Assembly (NCBI RefSeq): GCF_907177275.1
Contig: NZ_CAJSLV010000059.1
Span: 1-64,000, forward strand
Origin: Actinacidiphila cocklensis
GTDB lineage: Bacteria; Actinomycetota; Actinomycetes; Streptomycetales; Streptomycetaceae
DNA length: 64,000 nucleotides
Reading direction: 5' to 3'
The notes beneath the pieces are model-generated. The model saw nothing but the letters and a program-made list of their open reading frames with translations. It was not told the origin of the DNA and did no database searches. A program made the position numbers and the translations under genes. Positions 55,569 through 63,787 of the stretch are shown one piece after another. Every line of letters starts with the position of its first letter. Position 1 is the stretch's first letter.

Positions 55569-56398
55569 GGCAGCTCGATGAGTCCGTGTTCGCGCAGGTA
55601 GTCGAGTTGGGCGCGGACAGACAGCTCCGCGGCGGGCCACAGTGCCCGGTCGACGTCGGCGTAGACGTGGGCGACCACCTCGGCCGGGGTGCGCAGCCCG
55701 GACTCGACGGCGGTCTCGACCTGGGCGAGCCGGTGGGCACGGTGGGCGAGATAGAACTCGACGACGCCCCGGGCGTCGCCGAGCACCGGGCCGTGGCCCG
55801 GCAGGACGGTGTCCACACCGCCGTCCACGGTGAGCGCCTGGAGCCGCCGCAGCGAGTCCAGGTAGTCGCCGAGCCGGCCGTCGGGGTGGGCGACCACGGT
55901 CGTGCCGCGGCCGAGCACGGTGTCGCCGGTCAGCACCGCGGCGTCCGCGGGCAGCAGGAAGGACAGCGAGTCCGCGGTGTGGCCCGGGGTGCCCACGACC
56001 CGCAGTTCGAGGCCGCCGGTGGTCACGGTGTCGCCCGCGGCCAGCCCCTCGTCGCCCAGCCGCAGCGCCGGGTCCAGGGCGCGGACCGGGGTGCGGGTCA
56101 GCTCGGCGAAACGGGCCGCGCCCTCGGCGTGGTCCGGGTGGCCGTGGGTGAGCAGGGTCAGGGCGACCCGCTTGCCCGCCTGCTCGGCGGCGGCGAGGAC
56201 GTTGGCCAGATGGGCCTCGTCCAGCGGGCCGGGGTCGATGACCACGGCAAGCGGCGAGTCCGGCTCCGCGACGATCCAGGTGTTGGTGCCGTCCAGCGTC
56301 ATCGGCGAGGCGTTCGGCGCGAGCACGCACAGTGCGCGGGCCGTCGCCCACCCGCCGACCGCGGCCCGCGGCTGCCCCGGCGTCGTCCCGGCGCTCAC
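55565..56398 (-). CDS. MBL-fold metallo-hydrolase
   Basis: 277 residues. Metal-binding motif HGHPDHAEG (HxHxDH) and downstream VVGTPGHTADSLSFLL, TGDTVLG and VLPGHGPVL identify the metallo-beta-lactamase fold, LACTB2-like in the C-terminal winged-helix part (AQVETAVESGLRTPAEVVAHVY). It overlaps both neighbours by four bases (GTGA with the NUDIX stop, ATGA with the P450 start). Confidence 0.92.
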   Translation of the reverse strand: MSAGTTPGQPRAAVGGWATARALCVLAPNASPMTLDGTNTWIVAEPDSPLAVVIDPGPLDEAHLANVLAAAEQAGKRVALTLLTHGHPDHAEGAARFAELTRTPVRALDPALRLGDEGLAAGDTVTTGGLELRVVGTPGHTADSLSFLLPADAAVLTGDTVLGRGTTVVAHPDGRLGDYLDSLRRLQALTVDGGVDTVLPGHGPVLGDARGVVEFYLAHRAHRLAQVETAVESGLRTPAEVVAHVYADVDRALWPAAELSVRAQLDYLREHGLIELP

Positions 56399-57276
56399 CG
56401 CTCCTCACCGCCGGGTGCGGTACGGGTGAACTCCTCGTGGCCGGGCCAGGTCAGCACGACCGCGCCCGCCTCGTCGACGGTGGCGGTGGCGATGACCGGG
56501 GCGAGGTCGCGCCCCGGGGCGGCGGCCAGCGCCGCGGCGGCGGAGCCGTGGGGAAGGAGGTCGCGCAGCATGGTGATGGTCGGCGGCAGCATCGTCAGCT
56601 CGCCGCGGTCGTAGCCGGCGACGGCGTCGGCCGGCCGCAGCCAGGCGGTGCGGTCCGCCTCGCCCGACACGTCCCTGGTGAGCTGGCCCGCAGGCAGCGC
56701 GGCGAGGAAGAACCACGTGTCGTAGCGGCGCTCCTCGAACTCCGGGGTGATCCAGCGGGCGAACGGCCGCAGCAGGTCGGTGCGCAGCACCAGGCCGCGG
56801 CGGTCGAGGAAGTCGGCGAAGGCCAGGTCGTGTGCGACCAGGGCGGCGCGGTCGGCCTCCCAGTCCCCGCCGGTGGTGTCGGCCACGACGGTGCCGCCGT
56901 CCGGCCCGGCCAGCAGCACCCCGGACTCCTCGAAGGTCTCGCGCACCGCCGCGCACACCACCGCCTGGGCGGCCGCCGGGTCGACGCCCAGCAGCCCGGC
57001 CCAGTCGTCGAGAGCCGGCCCGGCCCAGCGCACCGGCCGCTCGTCGCGCGGGTCCACCCCGCCGCCGGGGAAGGCGTACGCGCCCGCCGCGAAGGCCATC
57101 GACGCGCGGCGCCGCAGCATGTGGACGGCGGGTCCGCTGTCTGCCGCCGCGGTGTCCCGCAGCAGCAGCACCGTGGCCGCCCGGCGCGGCACCACCGGCT
57201 CCAGCTCCCCCCGGGCCAGCGCCCGGATCCGCTCCGGCCACGCCGCCGGCACGGCGGCCCCGCTCATCATGCTCAT
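56395..57276 (-). CDS. NUDIX hydrolase (NUDT19-like)
   Basis: 293 residues. The Nudix box is split by a long insert: YAFPGGGVDPRDER comes first and VRETFEESGVLL later, the form seen in NUDT19-type hydrolases of CoA or other nucleoside diphosphates. Leaderless start at the ATG of 57276: TAGGCT seven bases upstream with TCGAAC 17 bp further. First gene of NUDIX-MBL-P450. Confidence 0.86.
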   Translation of the reverse strand: MSMMSGAAVPAAWPERIRALARGELEPVVPRRAATVLLLRDTAAADSGPAVHMLRRRASMAFAAGAYAFPGGGVDPRDERPVRWAGPALDDWAGLLGVDPAAAQAVVCAAVRETFEESGVLLAGPDGGTVVADTTGGDWEADRAALVAHDLAFADFLDRRGLVLRTDLLRPFARWITPEFEERRYDTWFFLAALPAGQLTRDVSGEADRTAWLRPADAVAGYDRGELTMLPPTITMLRDLLPHGSAAAALAAAPGRDLAPVIATATVDEAGAVVLTWPGHEEFTRTAPGGEER

Positions 57277-57283
57277 GCGGCGG

Positions 57284-57312
57284 AGCCTACGTCGCCCCGC
57301 CGCCATGTTCGA
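57284..57312 (-). promoter_or_regulatory. promoter of NUDIX-MBL-P450 unit
   Basis: On the minus strand TCGAAC (57312-57307), 17-bp spacer, TAGGCT (57289-57284), then seven bases to the ATG. Good sigma-HrdB-type spacing and a leaderless start. Confidence 0.65.
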
Positions 57313-57319
57313 GAGCCTC

Positions 57320-57560
57320 CCCCTTGCACAGGGGGTTGCGCTCCCGCGGGGCGCGGGGCTGCGGGGGTGCCCCTTCCGCAAGGGGTGCGCTCCCGCGGGG
57401 CGCGGGGAACTGCGCGCGCAACCGGCCACCGGCCGGTGGTCCGGCACGGACCGAACAGCCCCTTCGGGACGGAGACGACCCGCGCCCCGGCGGGGGCTGA
57501 GCGCGCAGTTCCCCGCGCCCCTGGGGCGTACCCCTTGCCGGAGGGCCACCGCAAAGGCAC
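57320..57560. repeat. dispersed intergenic repeat, copy 4 (mirrored)
   Basis: GGGGCGCGGGGAACTGCGCG at about 57398 is answered by GCGCAGTTCCCCGCGCCCCT near 57503, with CAGCCCCTTCGGGACGG between them. This is the copy-1 module arranged as a roughly 120-bp palindrome. Shorter fragments with CCCTTGCACAGGGGG also occur at the left. No gene is present between the NUDIX and RidA genes. Confidence 0.7.
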
Positions 57561-57592
57561 CGCGCCAAGCGAATGCGTACCGGAGCGGCGGC

Positions 57593-58060
57593 TCAGGAGG
57601 CCAGTTCGACCTGGATCTCGACCTCGACGGGAGCGTCGAGTGGGAGCACCGCCACGCCAACAGCGCTGCGCGCGTGCACCCCCTTCTCCCCGAGAACCTC
57701 GCCGAGAAGCTCGCTCGCCCCGTTGACCACGCCCGGCTGCCCGGTGAACGCGGGGTCGGAGGCGACGAACCCGACGACCTTCACGACCCGCGCGATCCGG
57801 TCGAGATCGCCAACGACCGACTTGACCGCGGCCAGCGCGTTGAGCGCGCACACCCGGGCCAGTTCCTTGGCCTGCTCCGGCGTGACCTCCGCACCGACCT
57901 TCCCGGTGGCCACGAGCTTGCCGTCCACCATCGGAAGCTGCCCCGAGGTGTAGACGTAGTCACCGGACCGAACGGCGGGCTGGTAGGCCGCCAGCGGCGG
58001 CACCACGTCGGGCAGCGTCAGGCCCAGCTCGGCGAGCCTGGACGCGACCGCCCCGCTCAC
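57593..58060 (-). CDS. RidA family protein
   Basis: 155 residues of the RidA/YjgF fold: YVYTSGQLPMVDGKLVATGKVG, AALNALAAVKSVVG-type helix and GVAVLPLDAPVEVEIQVELAS. RidA proteins hydrolyse reactive enamine/imine intermediates; the typical Arg in the C-terminal active-site loop is not evident here (VGVAVLPLDAPVEVEI), so activity is uncertain. GTG at 58060 overlaps the DUF4177 stop. Confidence 0.88.
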   Translation of the reverse strand: MSGAVASRLAELGLTLPDVVPPLAAYQPAVRSGDYVYTSGQLPMVDGKLVATGKVGAEVTPEQAKELARVCALNALAAVKSVVGDLDRIARVVKVVGFVASDPAFTGQPGVVNGASELLGEVLGEKGVHARSAVGVAVLPLDAPVEVEIQVELAS

Positions 58061-58218
58061 GCCTTCTCCCGCTTGAAGTACGCGACCAGCTGCTCGGGGT
58101 TGTTGGGACCCGGCACGACCTGGACGAGCTCCCAGCCGTCCTCGCCCCAGGTGTCGAGGATCTGCTTCGTCGCGTGCACGAGCAGCGGCACGGTCGCGTA
58201 TTCCCACTTCTTCGCCAT
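58057..58218 (-). CDS. small DUF4177 protein
   Basis: 53 residues: MAKKWEYATVPLLVHATKQ then WGEDGWELVQVVPGP, which has the GW core of DUF4177. TAAAGT lies six bases upstream of the ATG (leaderless). It overlaps the RidA gene by four bases and sits between RidA and the ArsA pair, as in mycobacteria and other streptomycetes as I recall. Confidence 0.8.
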   Translation of the reverse strand: MAKKWEYATVPLLVHATKQILDTWGEDGWELVQVVPGPNNPEQLVAYFKREKA

Positions 58219-58224
58219 GCCGCG

Positions 58225-58285
58225 ACTTTATCGCCTCGCCGGGACCCAGGGCGTGGCCCGCCCCGCATGTGGTTAGGCTCGCAAG
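58225..58285. promoter_or_regulatory. divergent leaderless promoters of RidA and ArsA units
   Basis: TAAAGT (minus, 58230-58225) serves the DUF4177 gene and TAGGCT (58274-58279) the first ArsA gene; each lies six bases from its start codon. No convincing -35 hexamers were found. Confidence 0.5.
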
Positions 58286-59404
58286 GTGAGCGCTCAACAG
58301 TCATCCGCCGTCAGGCTCCACATCGTGACCGGCAAGGGCGGCACGGGCAAGACCACGGTCGCCGCCGCGCTGGCGCTCGCCCTCGCGGCAGAGGGCAGGC
58401 GCGTCCTGCTGGTGGAGGTCGAGGAGCGGCAGGGCATCGCCCAGCTCTTCGAGACCGAGGCGCTGCCGTACGAGGAGCGGAAGATCGCTTCCGCGTCGGG
58501 CGGCGGCGAGATCCACGCGCTCGCCATCGACGCCGAGCTGGCGATGCTCGACTACCTGGACATGTTCTACAAGCTGGGCCGGGCCGGCCGCGCCCTGAAG
58601 AAGCTCGGCGCGATCGACTTCGCCACCACCGTGGCCCCCGGCATCAGGGACGTGCTGCTCACCGGCAAGGTGTGCGAGGCCGTCCGCCGCAAGGACAAGG
58701 CGGGCTGGCCGGTGTACGACGCGGTCGTGCTCGACGCCCCGCCGACCGGCCGCATCACCCGCTTCCTCAACGTCAACGACGAGGTCGCGGGCCTGGCCAG
58801 GATGGGGCCGATACACAACCAGGCGCAGGCGGTGATGCGGGTCATCAAGTCCCCGCAGACCGCCATCCACCTGGTGACGCTGCTGGAGGAGATGCCGGTC
58901 CAGGAGACCATGGACGGCGTCGCCGAGCTGCGGGCCGCGGGCCTGCCGGTGGGAGCGGTGATCGTCAACATGGTGCGCCCGGTGCTGCTGGGCGACGGCG
59001 ACCTCGCCAAGGCCGCGGCCGACCGCAGCGCGGTCGCCGTCGGCAAGCGGCGTACGGCGGTGGCCAAGGCGCTGTCGCAGGCCGGCCTCGGCGGCGCCCG
59101 GCGCGGCGGGGTCGCGGAGCGGCTGGTCGACCCGCTGCTCGCGCAGGCCCACGAGCACGCCCAGCGGGTGGTCCTGGAGCGCGAGCAGCGCGCCGAGATC
59201 GCCGCGCTCGGCCTGCCCGTGCGCGAGCTGGACCTGCTCGGCGAGGGCGTCGACCTCGGCGGCCTCTACCGGCTGGCCGACAGCCTGCGCAAACAGGCCG
59301 TCCCCGGGCTCTCCGACCCGGCGGACGACGACCAGGACGACCAGGACGACCAGGACGACCGGACCACAGCGGACGGCGACGAGGACGAGGACGAGGAGGC
59401 GTAA
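58286..59404 (+). CDS. ArsA/Get3-like ATPase, first of pair
   Basis: 372 residues. Deviant Walker A GKGGTGKTT at 16-24 with the signature K17 and P-loop K22, then LEEVEERQG and VLDAPPTGRITRFL. An acidic C-terminal tail has DDQ repeats from a 9-bp tandem repeat (about 59326-59360). Orthologous by position to mycobacterial Rv3679 (BagA), part of a heterodimeric ATPase implicated in metabolism, as I recall. Stop and next ATG are adjacent, so it is co-transcribed with the next gene. Confidence 0.9.
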   Translation: MSAQQSSAVRLHIVTGKGGTGKTTVAAALALALAAEGRRVLLVEVEERQGIAQLFETEALPYEERKIASASGGGEIHALAIDAELAMLDYLDMFYKLGRAGRALKKLGAIDFATTVAPGIRDVLLTGKVCEAVRRKDKAGWPVYDAVVLDAPPTGRITRFLNVNDEVAGLARMGPIHNQAQAVMRVIKSPQTAIHLVTLLEEMPVQETMDGVAELRAAGLPVGAVIVNMVRPVLLGDGDLAKAAADRSAVAVGKRRTAVAKALSQAGLGGARRGGVAERLVDPLLAQAHEHAQRVVLEREQRAEIAALGLPVRELDLLGEGVDLGGLYRLADSLRKQAVPGLSDPADDDQDDQDDQDDRTTADGDEDEDEEA

Positions 59405-60703
59405 ATGAGCCTGGAGAGCCCCGTACTGGAGATCGACCCGCTGCTCGACGACCGCAAGACCCGGATCGTCGTCTGCTGCGGCTCGGGCGGCGTCGGCAAG
59501 ACCACGACCGCCGCGGCCCTGGGCGTACGGGCCGCGGAGCGCGGGCGTACGGCCGTGGTGCTGACCATCGACCCGGCCCGCAGGCTCGCCCAGTCGATGG
59601 GGCTGAGCGAGTTGGACAACACGCCGCGCGAAGTGGCTGGAATCGATCGGTCGGCCGGCGGCTCGCTGCACGCGATGATGCTGGACATGAAACGGACGTT
59701 CGACGAGGTCGTCGTCCAGCACTCCGACCCCGAGCGGGCCAGGGCGATCCTGGAGAACCCCTTCTACCAGTCGCTGTCGGCCGGTTTCGCCGGCACCCAG
59801 GAGTACATGGCGATGGAGAAGCTGGGCCAGCTGCGCGCCCAGGACGCCTGGGACCTGATCATCGTGGACACCCCGCCGAGCCGCAGCGCGCTGGACTTCC
59901 TCGACGCCCCCAAGCGCCTCGGGTCCTTCCTCGACGGCCGGTTCATCAAGCTGCTGATGGCCCCGGCGAAGGTCGGCGGCCGGGCCGGGGTGAAGTTCCT
60001 CAACATCGGGATGTCGATGATGACCGGCACCCTCAGCAAGGTGATGGGCGCGGGCCTGCTGCGTGACGTGCAGACCTTCGTGGCGGCGATGGACACGATG
60101 TTCGGCGGCTTCCGCACCCGCGCCGACGCCACGTACCGGCTGCTCCAGGCGCCGGGCACCGCCTTCCTCGTGGTCGCGGCGCCGGAGCGGGACGCGCTGC
60201 GGGAGGCGGCGTACTTCGTGGAGCGGCTCGCCGACGAGGACATGCCGCTGGCCGGCCTCGTACTGAACCGGGTGCACGGCAGCGGCGCCGCCCAGCTGAC
60301 CGCGGAGCGCGCGCTCGCGGCGGCAGAGGCGCTGGAGGACTACGTGGCTGAAGGCGCTGAAGGCACGGAAGAAGAAAATCTTGCCGGCGCCGGCATTGTG
60401 GATCACGGTGCCGGGCATGCTGACTCCCGGCAGGACCGACCGGACGGCACCGACGCATCGGACCGCACCGACATGACGGACCGCACCGGTGGTACGGAGC
60501 GGCTCGCCGCCGGACTGCTGCGCCTCCATGCAGAACGCATGCAGGTGGTCGCGCGTGAACGACGCACCCGCGACCGCTTCGTGTCGGTGCACCCGGAGGT
60601 GCCCATGGTGGATGTCACCGCCCTACCGGGCGACGTACACGACCTGGAGGGTCTGCGGGCGATCGGTCAGGAACTCGCGGAGGGCCGCCCCAGCGCGGCG
60701 TAG
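59405..60703 (+). CDS. ArsA/Get3-like ATPase, second of pair
   Basis: 432 residues. P-loop GSGGVGKTT at 26-34, but the signature Lys is S27. Switch I TIDPARRLAQSM and IIVDTPPSRSALDFLDAPKRL are intact. A polar, acidic insert (about 315-360: GTEEENLAGAG, DRTDMTDRTGG) interrupts the C-terminal half. Pairs with the upstream ATPase and corresponds by position to mycobacterial Rv3680 (BagB). Confidence 0.9.
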   Translation: MSLESPVLEIDPLLDDRKTRIVVCCGSGGVGKTTTAAALGVRAAERGRTAVVLTIDPARRLAQSMGLSELDNTPREVAGIDRSAGGSLHAMMLDMKRTFDEVVVQHSDPERARAILENPFYQSLSAGFAGTQEYMAMEKLGQLRAQDAWDLIIVDTPPSRSALDFLDAPKRLGSFLDGRFIKLLMAPAKVGGRAGVKFLNIGMSMMTGTLSKVMGAGLLRDVQTFVAAMDTMFGGFRTRADATYRLLQAPGTAFLVVAAPERDALREAAYFVERLADEDMPLAGLVLNRVHGSGAAQLTAERALAAAEALEDYVAEGAEGTEEENLAGAGIVDHGAGHADSRQDRPDGTDASDRTDMTDRTGGTERLAAGLLRLHAERMQVVARERRTRDRFVSVHPEVPMVDVTALPGDVHDLEGLRAIGQELAEGRPSAA

Positions 60704-60733
60704 CCGTCGCGGAAGGGTGGTCGTCGCGGGAGG

Positions 60734-61066
60734 TCAGCCGGCCGCGGCGTAGTCGTCCTCGTCGTCGAGCGGCAGCAGCCCCGTGCTGCGCTCGTACTCG
60801 GTGCGGGCGGTCTCCAGCAGTCTGCGCCAGGACGTGACCATCGGCCGGCGGCGCAGCAGCGCCCGGCGCTCCCGTTCGGTCATGCCCCCCCACACACCGA
60901 ACTCCACCCGGTTGTCCAGCGCGTCAGCCAGGCATTCGGTGCGAACCGGGCATCCGGTGCACACCGCCTTCGCGCGGTTCTGCGCCGCACCCTGGACGAA
61001 CAGTTCGTCCGGATCCGTCGTCCTGCATGCGGCCTGCGTGCTCCAGTCGGTTACCCAGCTGCTCAT
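60734..61066 (-). CDS. wblA: WhiB-like regulator WblA
   Basis: 110 residues. Four iron-sulfur-ligating Cys: C14, C36-x-x-C39 and C45. The turn G57-V-W-G-G61 and the RRRP/SWRRLLETARTEYER C-terminus are typical. WblA is a pleiotropic regulator of sporulation and antibiotic production; its mycobacterial counterpart is WhiB4. Start ATG at 61066 (MSSWVTDWSTQAAC) aligns with other WblA proteins. Divergent from the PBP gene. Confidence 0.95.
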   Translation of the reverse strand: MSSWVTDWSTQAACRTTDPDELFVQGAAQNRAKAVCTGCPVRTECLADALDNRVEFGVWGGMTERERRALLRRRPMVTSWRRLLETARTEYERSTGLLPLDDEDDYAAAG

Positions 61067-61450
61067 GCTGGCGCCGTCCTCTCCCGAATCGAGGCTCCCC
61101 CACGGCGGCAACCGGCATATTCACCGGTGCCAGTTGGGACGTTACGGAAGGTAGGCGCGACGCAACAGCCCTTTCAGGCCCAATCTTGCATGGCCCGAAT
61201 GGACTATGCGTGCCCAGCAGATCACCCAACGGAGTGACTGCTGATCAAATCGGAACTATGGGGTGATATGGCTACGCATCACCCACCGCAAGGACCAAGT
61301 CCTCCGGCATATACCGAAATTCGGGCACCTCTCATCACTCACAAGAGTGATGACGGGAGACAGTGATGCGCCGACGTTCGCATCCTGTCTGTTACAGACT
61401 AGGCGAACACCTGGGCGTACGTCCGGGGAATCGCCACGTAGGCTGCATCC
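61067..61450. promoter_or_regulatory. wblA / class A PBP divergent regulatory region
   Basis: 384 bp without a gene. TCATCACTC (61333-61341) and GAGTGATGA (61346-61354) form a perfect 9-bp inverted repeat; the half-sites TCACTC/GAGTGA fit the BldD half-site TNACNC but with four bases between them. A second pair GGTGAT / ATCACC lies at about 61262-61284. TAGGCT (61439-61444), six bases before the PBP ATG, indicates a leaderless promoter. Confidence 0.5.
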
Positions 61451-63706
61451 ATGGCTCACAAGCGTTCGGGCGGGGGGCTCACGACGGCCCAGCAGGCCGC
61501 CAAGTTCCTCGGCGTCAGTGTTCTGGCCGGTGCGGTCCTGGCAGGAATCGCCCTGCCCGCCGCCGGTGCGCTCGGCCTGTCGGCGAAGGGTACGGCGGCA
61601 GGCTTCGACGACCTGCCGGGCGAGCTGAAGGCACCGCCGCTCAGCCAGGCGTCCAAGATCCTGGACTCCAACGGCGGCCTGATCGCCACCGTCTACTCGC
61701 GCGACCGCACCGTCGTCCCGATCACGTCCATGAGCCCGAACATCCTCAAGGCGATAGTCGACATCGAGGACTCGCGCTACTACGAGCACGGCGCCCTCGA
61801 CCTCAAGGGCATCCTGCGCGCGCTCGGCAACAACGCCTCCGACGGCGGCACCCAGGGCGCCTCGACGCTGACCCAGCAGTACGTCAAGAACGTCTTCGTC
61901 GAGGAGGCGGGCGACGACGCCACCAAGGTCGCCCAGGCCACCCAGCAGACCGTCGGCCGCAAGATCAAGGAAATGAAGTACGCGATCCAGGTCGAGAAGG
62001 AACTGGGCAAGAAGAAGATCCTGGAGAACTACCTCAACATCACCTTCTTCGGCGAGCAGGCCTACGGCATCGAGGCCGCCTCGAAGCGCTACTTCAGCAC
62101 CTCCGCGAAGAACCTCACCCTGACCCAGGCCGCGCTGCTGGCCGGCATGGTGCAGTCGCCGAGCCGCTACGACCCGGTCAGCAACGAGCAGACGGCACTC
62201 GACCGCCGCAACACGGTGCTGTCGCGCATGGCCCAGCTCAAGGACATCACCCCCGCGCAGGCGGCCGCCGCGCAGAAGGCCCCGCTCGGCCTCAAGGTCA
62301 GCTCGCCGAAGAACGGATGTATCACCGCCGTCAACGGCGCCGGCTTCTTCTGCGACTACGTGCGCAACACGTTCCTGCAGAACGCGGCCTTCGGCAAGAC
62401 CAAGACCGACCGGCAGAAGGCGTGGGACATAGGCGGTCTCACGATCAGGACCACGCTCGACCCGAAGGCGCAGGCGTCGCTGCTCAAGGGCATCAGCAAG
62501 CACGTCTACAAGACCGACAAGTACGTCGCCGCCGACACCATGGTGCAGCCGGGCACCGGCAAGATCCTCGCCATGGGCCAGAGCAAGCCGTACGGCTTCG
62601 GCAAGAACCAGACCCAGCTGAACCTGTCCGTCGACCGGAACATGGGCAACAGCAACGGCTTCCAGCAGGGATCGACCTTCAAGCCGATCACGGCGGCGGC
62701 GGCCCTCGAAGCGGGCTACAAGCCGGACAAGGCCTATCCGTCGCCGTACCAGATGCCCACCTATCCCGACGTCACGACATGCAGCGGGAAGGTCATACAC
62801 AGCACCAAGGGCACGCAGAACGAGTCGGAGAGCGAGGTCGGCCCCTACGCCATGCCCGACGCGCTCAAACACTCGATCAACACCTACTTCGTGGCGCTGG
62901 AAGCCGAGCTGGGCCTGTGCCCCGTCATGAACATGGCCGCCAAGCTGGGCCTGGGCAGGGCCGACGGCACGCCGCTGTGGGAGGTGCCGTCCCTCACGCT
63001 GGGCACCAACGAGGTGTCACCGCTCACGGTCGCCGCGGCGTATGCGGCGTTCGCCAACCGCGGCGTCTACTGCACCCCGATCGCCATCGAGTCGGCCACC
63101 GGCCCGAACGGCAAGAAGATGACGGTGCCGAAGAGCCGGTGCAGCCAGGCGATGTCGCAGAGCACCGCGGACACGCTGAACAGCATGCTCAAGGGCGTCG
63201 TCGACGACGGAACCGGCATCAACGCCGACCTGCCGGGCCGCGACACGGCGGGCAAGACGGGTACCACCGACAGCCGGCTCGACGCCTGGTTCGCCGGCTA
63301 CACCCCGAACCTCGCCTCGGCGGTCTGGCTGGGCGACCCCTTCGGCGCCGGCAAGGGCGGCAAGCGGCTGTCGATGGACTCCAAGGAAAACGGCGCTCCG
63401 ATCAAGATCGGCCCGCGGACGTACGACAAGGTCGAGGGCGCGACCGGCCCCGCGCCGATCTGGCGGGACGCGATGCTCGGCGCACTGGAGGGCACACCCC
63501 CGGCGACCTTCGTCACCGTGCCGCTGCCCGAATCGCCCCCGAAGAACCCCCAGGGCGACCCGACCAAGCCCCCGGACAACGGCAAGGGCCCGGGCGGCAC
63601 CCTGCCGAACCCCTTCCCGAGCTTCACGTTCCCGCCCGTCACCACGGGCGGCAACAACGGCGGCGGGAACGGCCGGTCCGGCGGTGCCGGCGGAACCGGT
63701 CCGTGA
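61451..63706 (+). CDS. class A penicillin-binding protein (PonA2-like)
   Basis: 751-residue bifunctional peptidoglycan synthase. N-terminal membrane helix at about 17-42. Glycosyltransferase GT51 with catalytic E106 in VDIEDSRYYEHG and GASTLTQQYVKN. Transpeptidase motifs S408-T-F-K411, S475-I-N477 and K602-T-G604. The tail is Pro/Gly-rich with no PASTA domain seen. By its place next to wblA and the ArsA pair it corresponds to mycobacterial PonA2. Leaderless start. Confidence 0.94.
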   Translation: MAHKRSGGGLTTAQQAAKFLGVSVLAGAVLAGIALPAAGALGLSAKGTAAGFDDLPGELKAPPLSQASKILDSNGGLIATVYSRDRTVVPITSMSPNILKAIVDIEDSRYYEHGALDLKGILRALGNNASDGGTQGASTLTQQYVKNVFVEEAGDDATKVAQATQQTVGRKIKEMKYAIQVEKELGKKKILENYLNITFFGEQAYGIEAASKRYFSTSAKNLTLTQAALLAGMVQSPSRYDPVSNEQTALDRRNTVLSRMAQLKDITPAQAAAAQKAPLGLKVSSPKNGCITAVNGAGFFCDYVRNTFLQNAAFGKTKTDRQKAWDIGGLTIRTTLDPKAQASLLKGISKHVYKTDKYVAADTMVQPGTGKILAMGQSKPYGFGKNQTQLNLSVDRNMGNSNGFQQGSTFKPITAAAALEAGYKPDKAYPSPYQMPTYPDVTTCSGKVIHSTKGTQNESESEVGPYAMPDALKHSINTYFVALEAELGLCPVMNMAAKLGLGRADGTPLWEVPSLTLGTNEVSPLTVAAAYAAFANRGVYCTPIAIESATGPNGKKMTVPKSRCSQAMSQSTADTLNSMLKGVVDDGTGINADLPGRDTAGKTGTTDSRLDAWFAGYTPNLASAVWLGDPFGAGKGGKRLSMDSKENGAPIKIGPRTYDKVEGATGPAPIWRDAMLGALEGTPPATFVTVPLPESPPKNPQGDPTKPPDNGKGPGGTLPNPFPSFTFPPVTTGGNNGGGNGRSGGAGGTGP

Positions 63707-63726
63707 TCCGGCGGTTCCGATGATGC

Positions 63727-63769
63727 ACGCGTAAGGGGCGCCCTCCCGTGGAGGGCGCCCCTTACGCGT
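63727..63769. terminator. perfect 20-bp hairpin, convergent terminator
   Basis: ACGCGTAAGGGGCGCCCTCC at 63727-63746 is exactly complementary to 63750-63769, with a 3-nt loop. It sits between the PBP and YqeY genes. Confidence 0.8.
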
Positions 63770-63787
63770 GGCAGGTTCCCACGATGG

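Noticed and set aside
61268..61351. 27-codon upstream frame before the class A PBP
   Set aside because: No ribosome-binding site and low-complexity sequence; it overlaps the palindromic regulatory elements.
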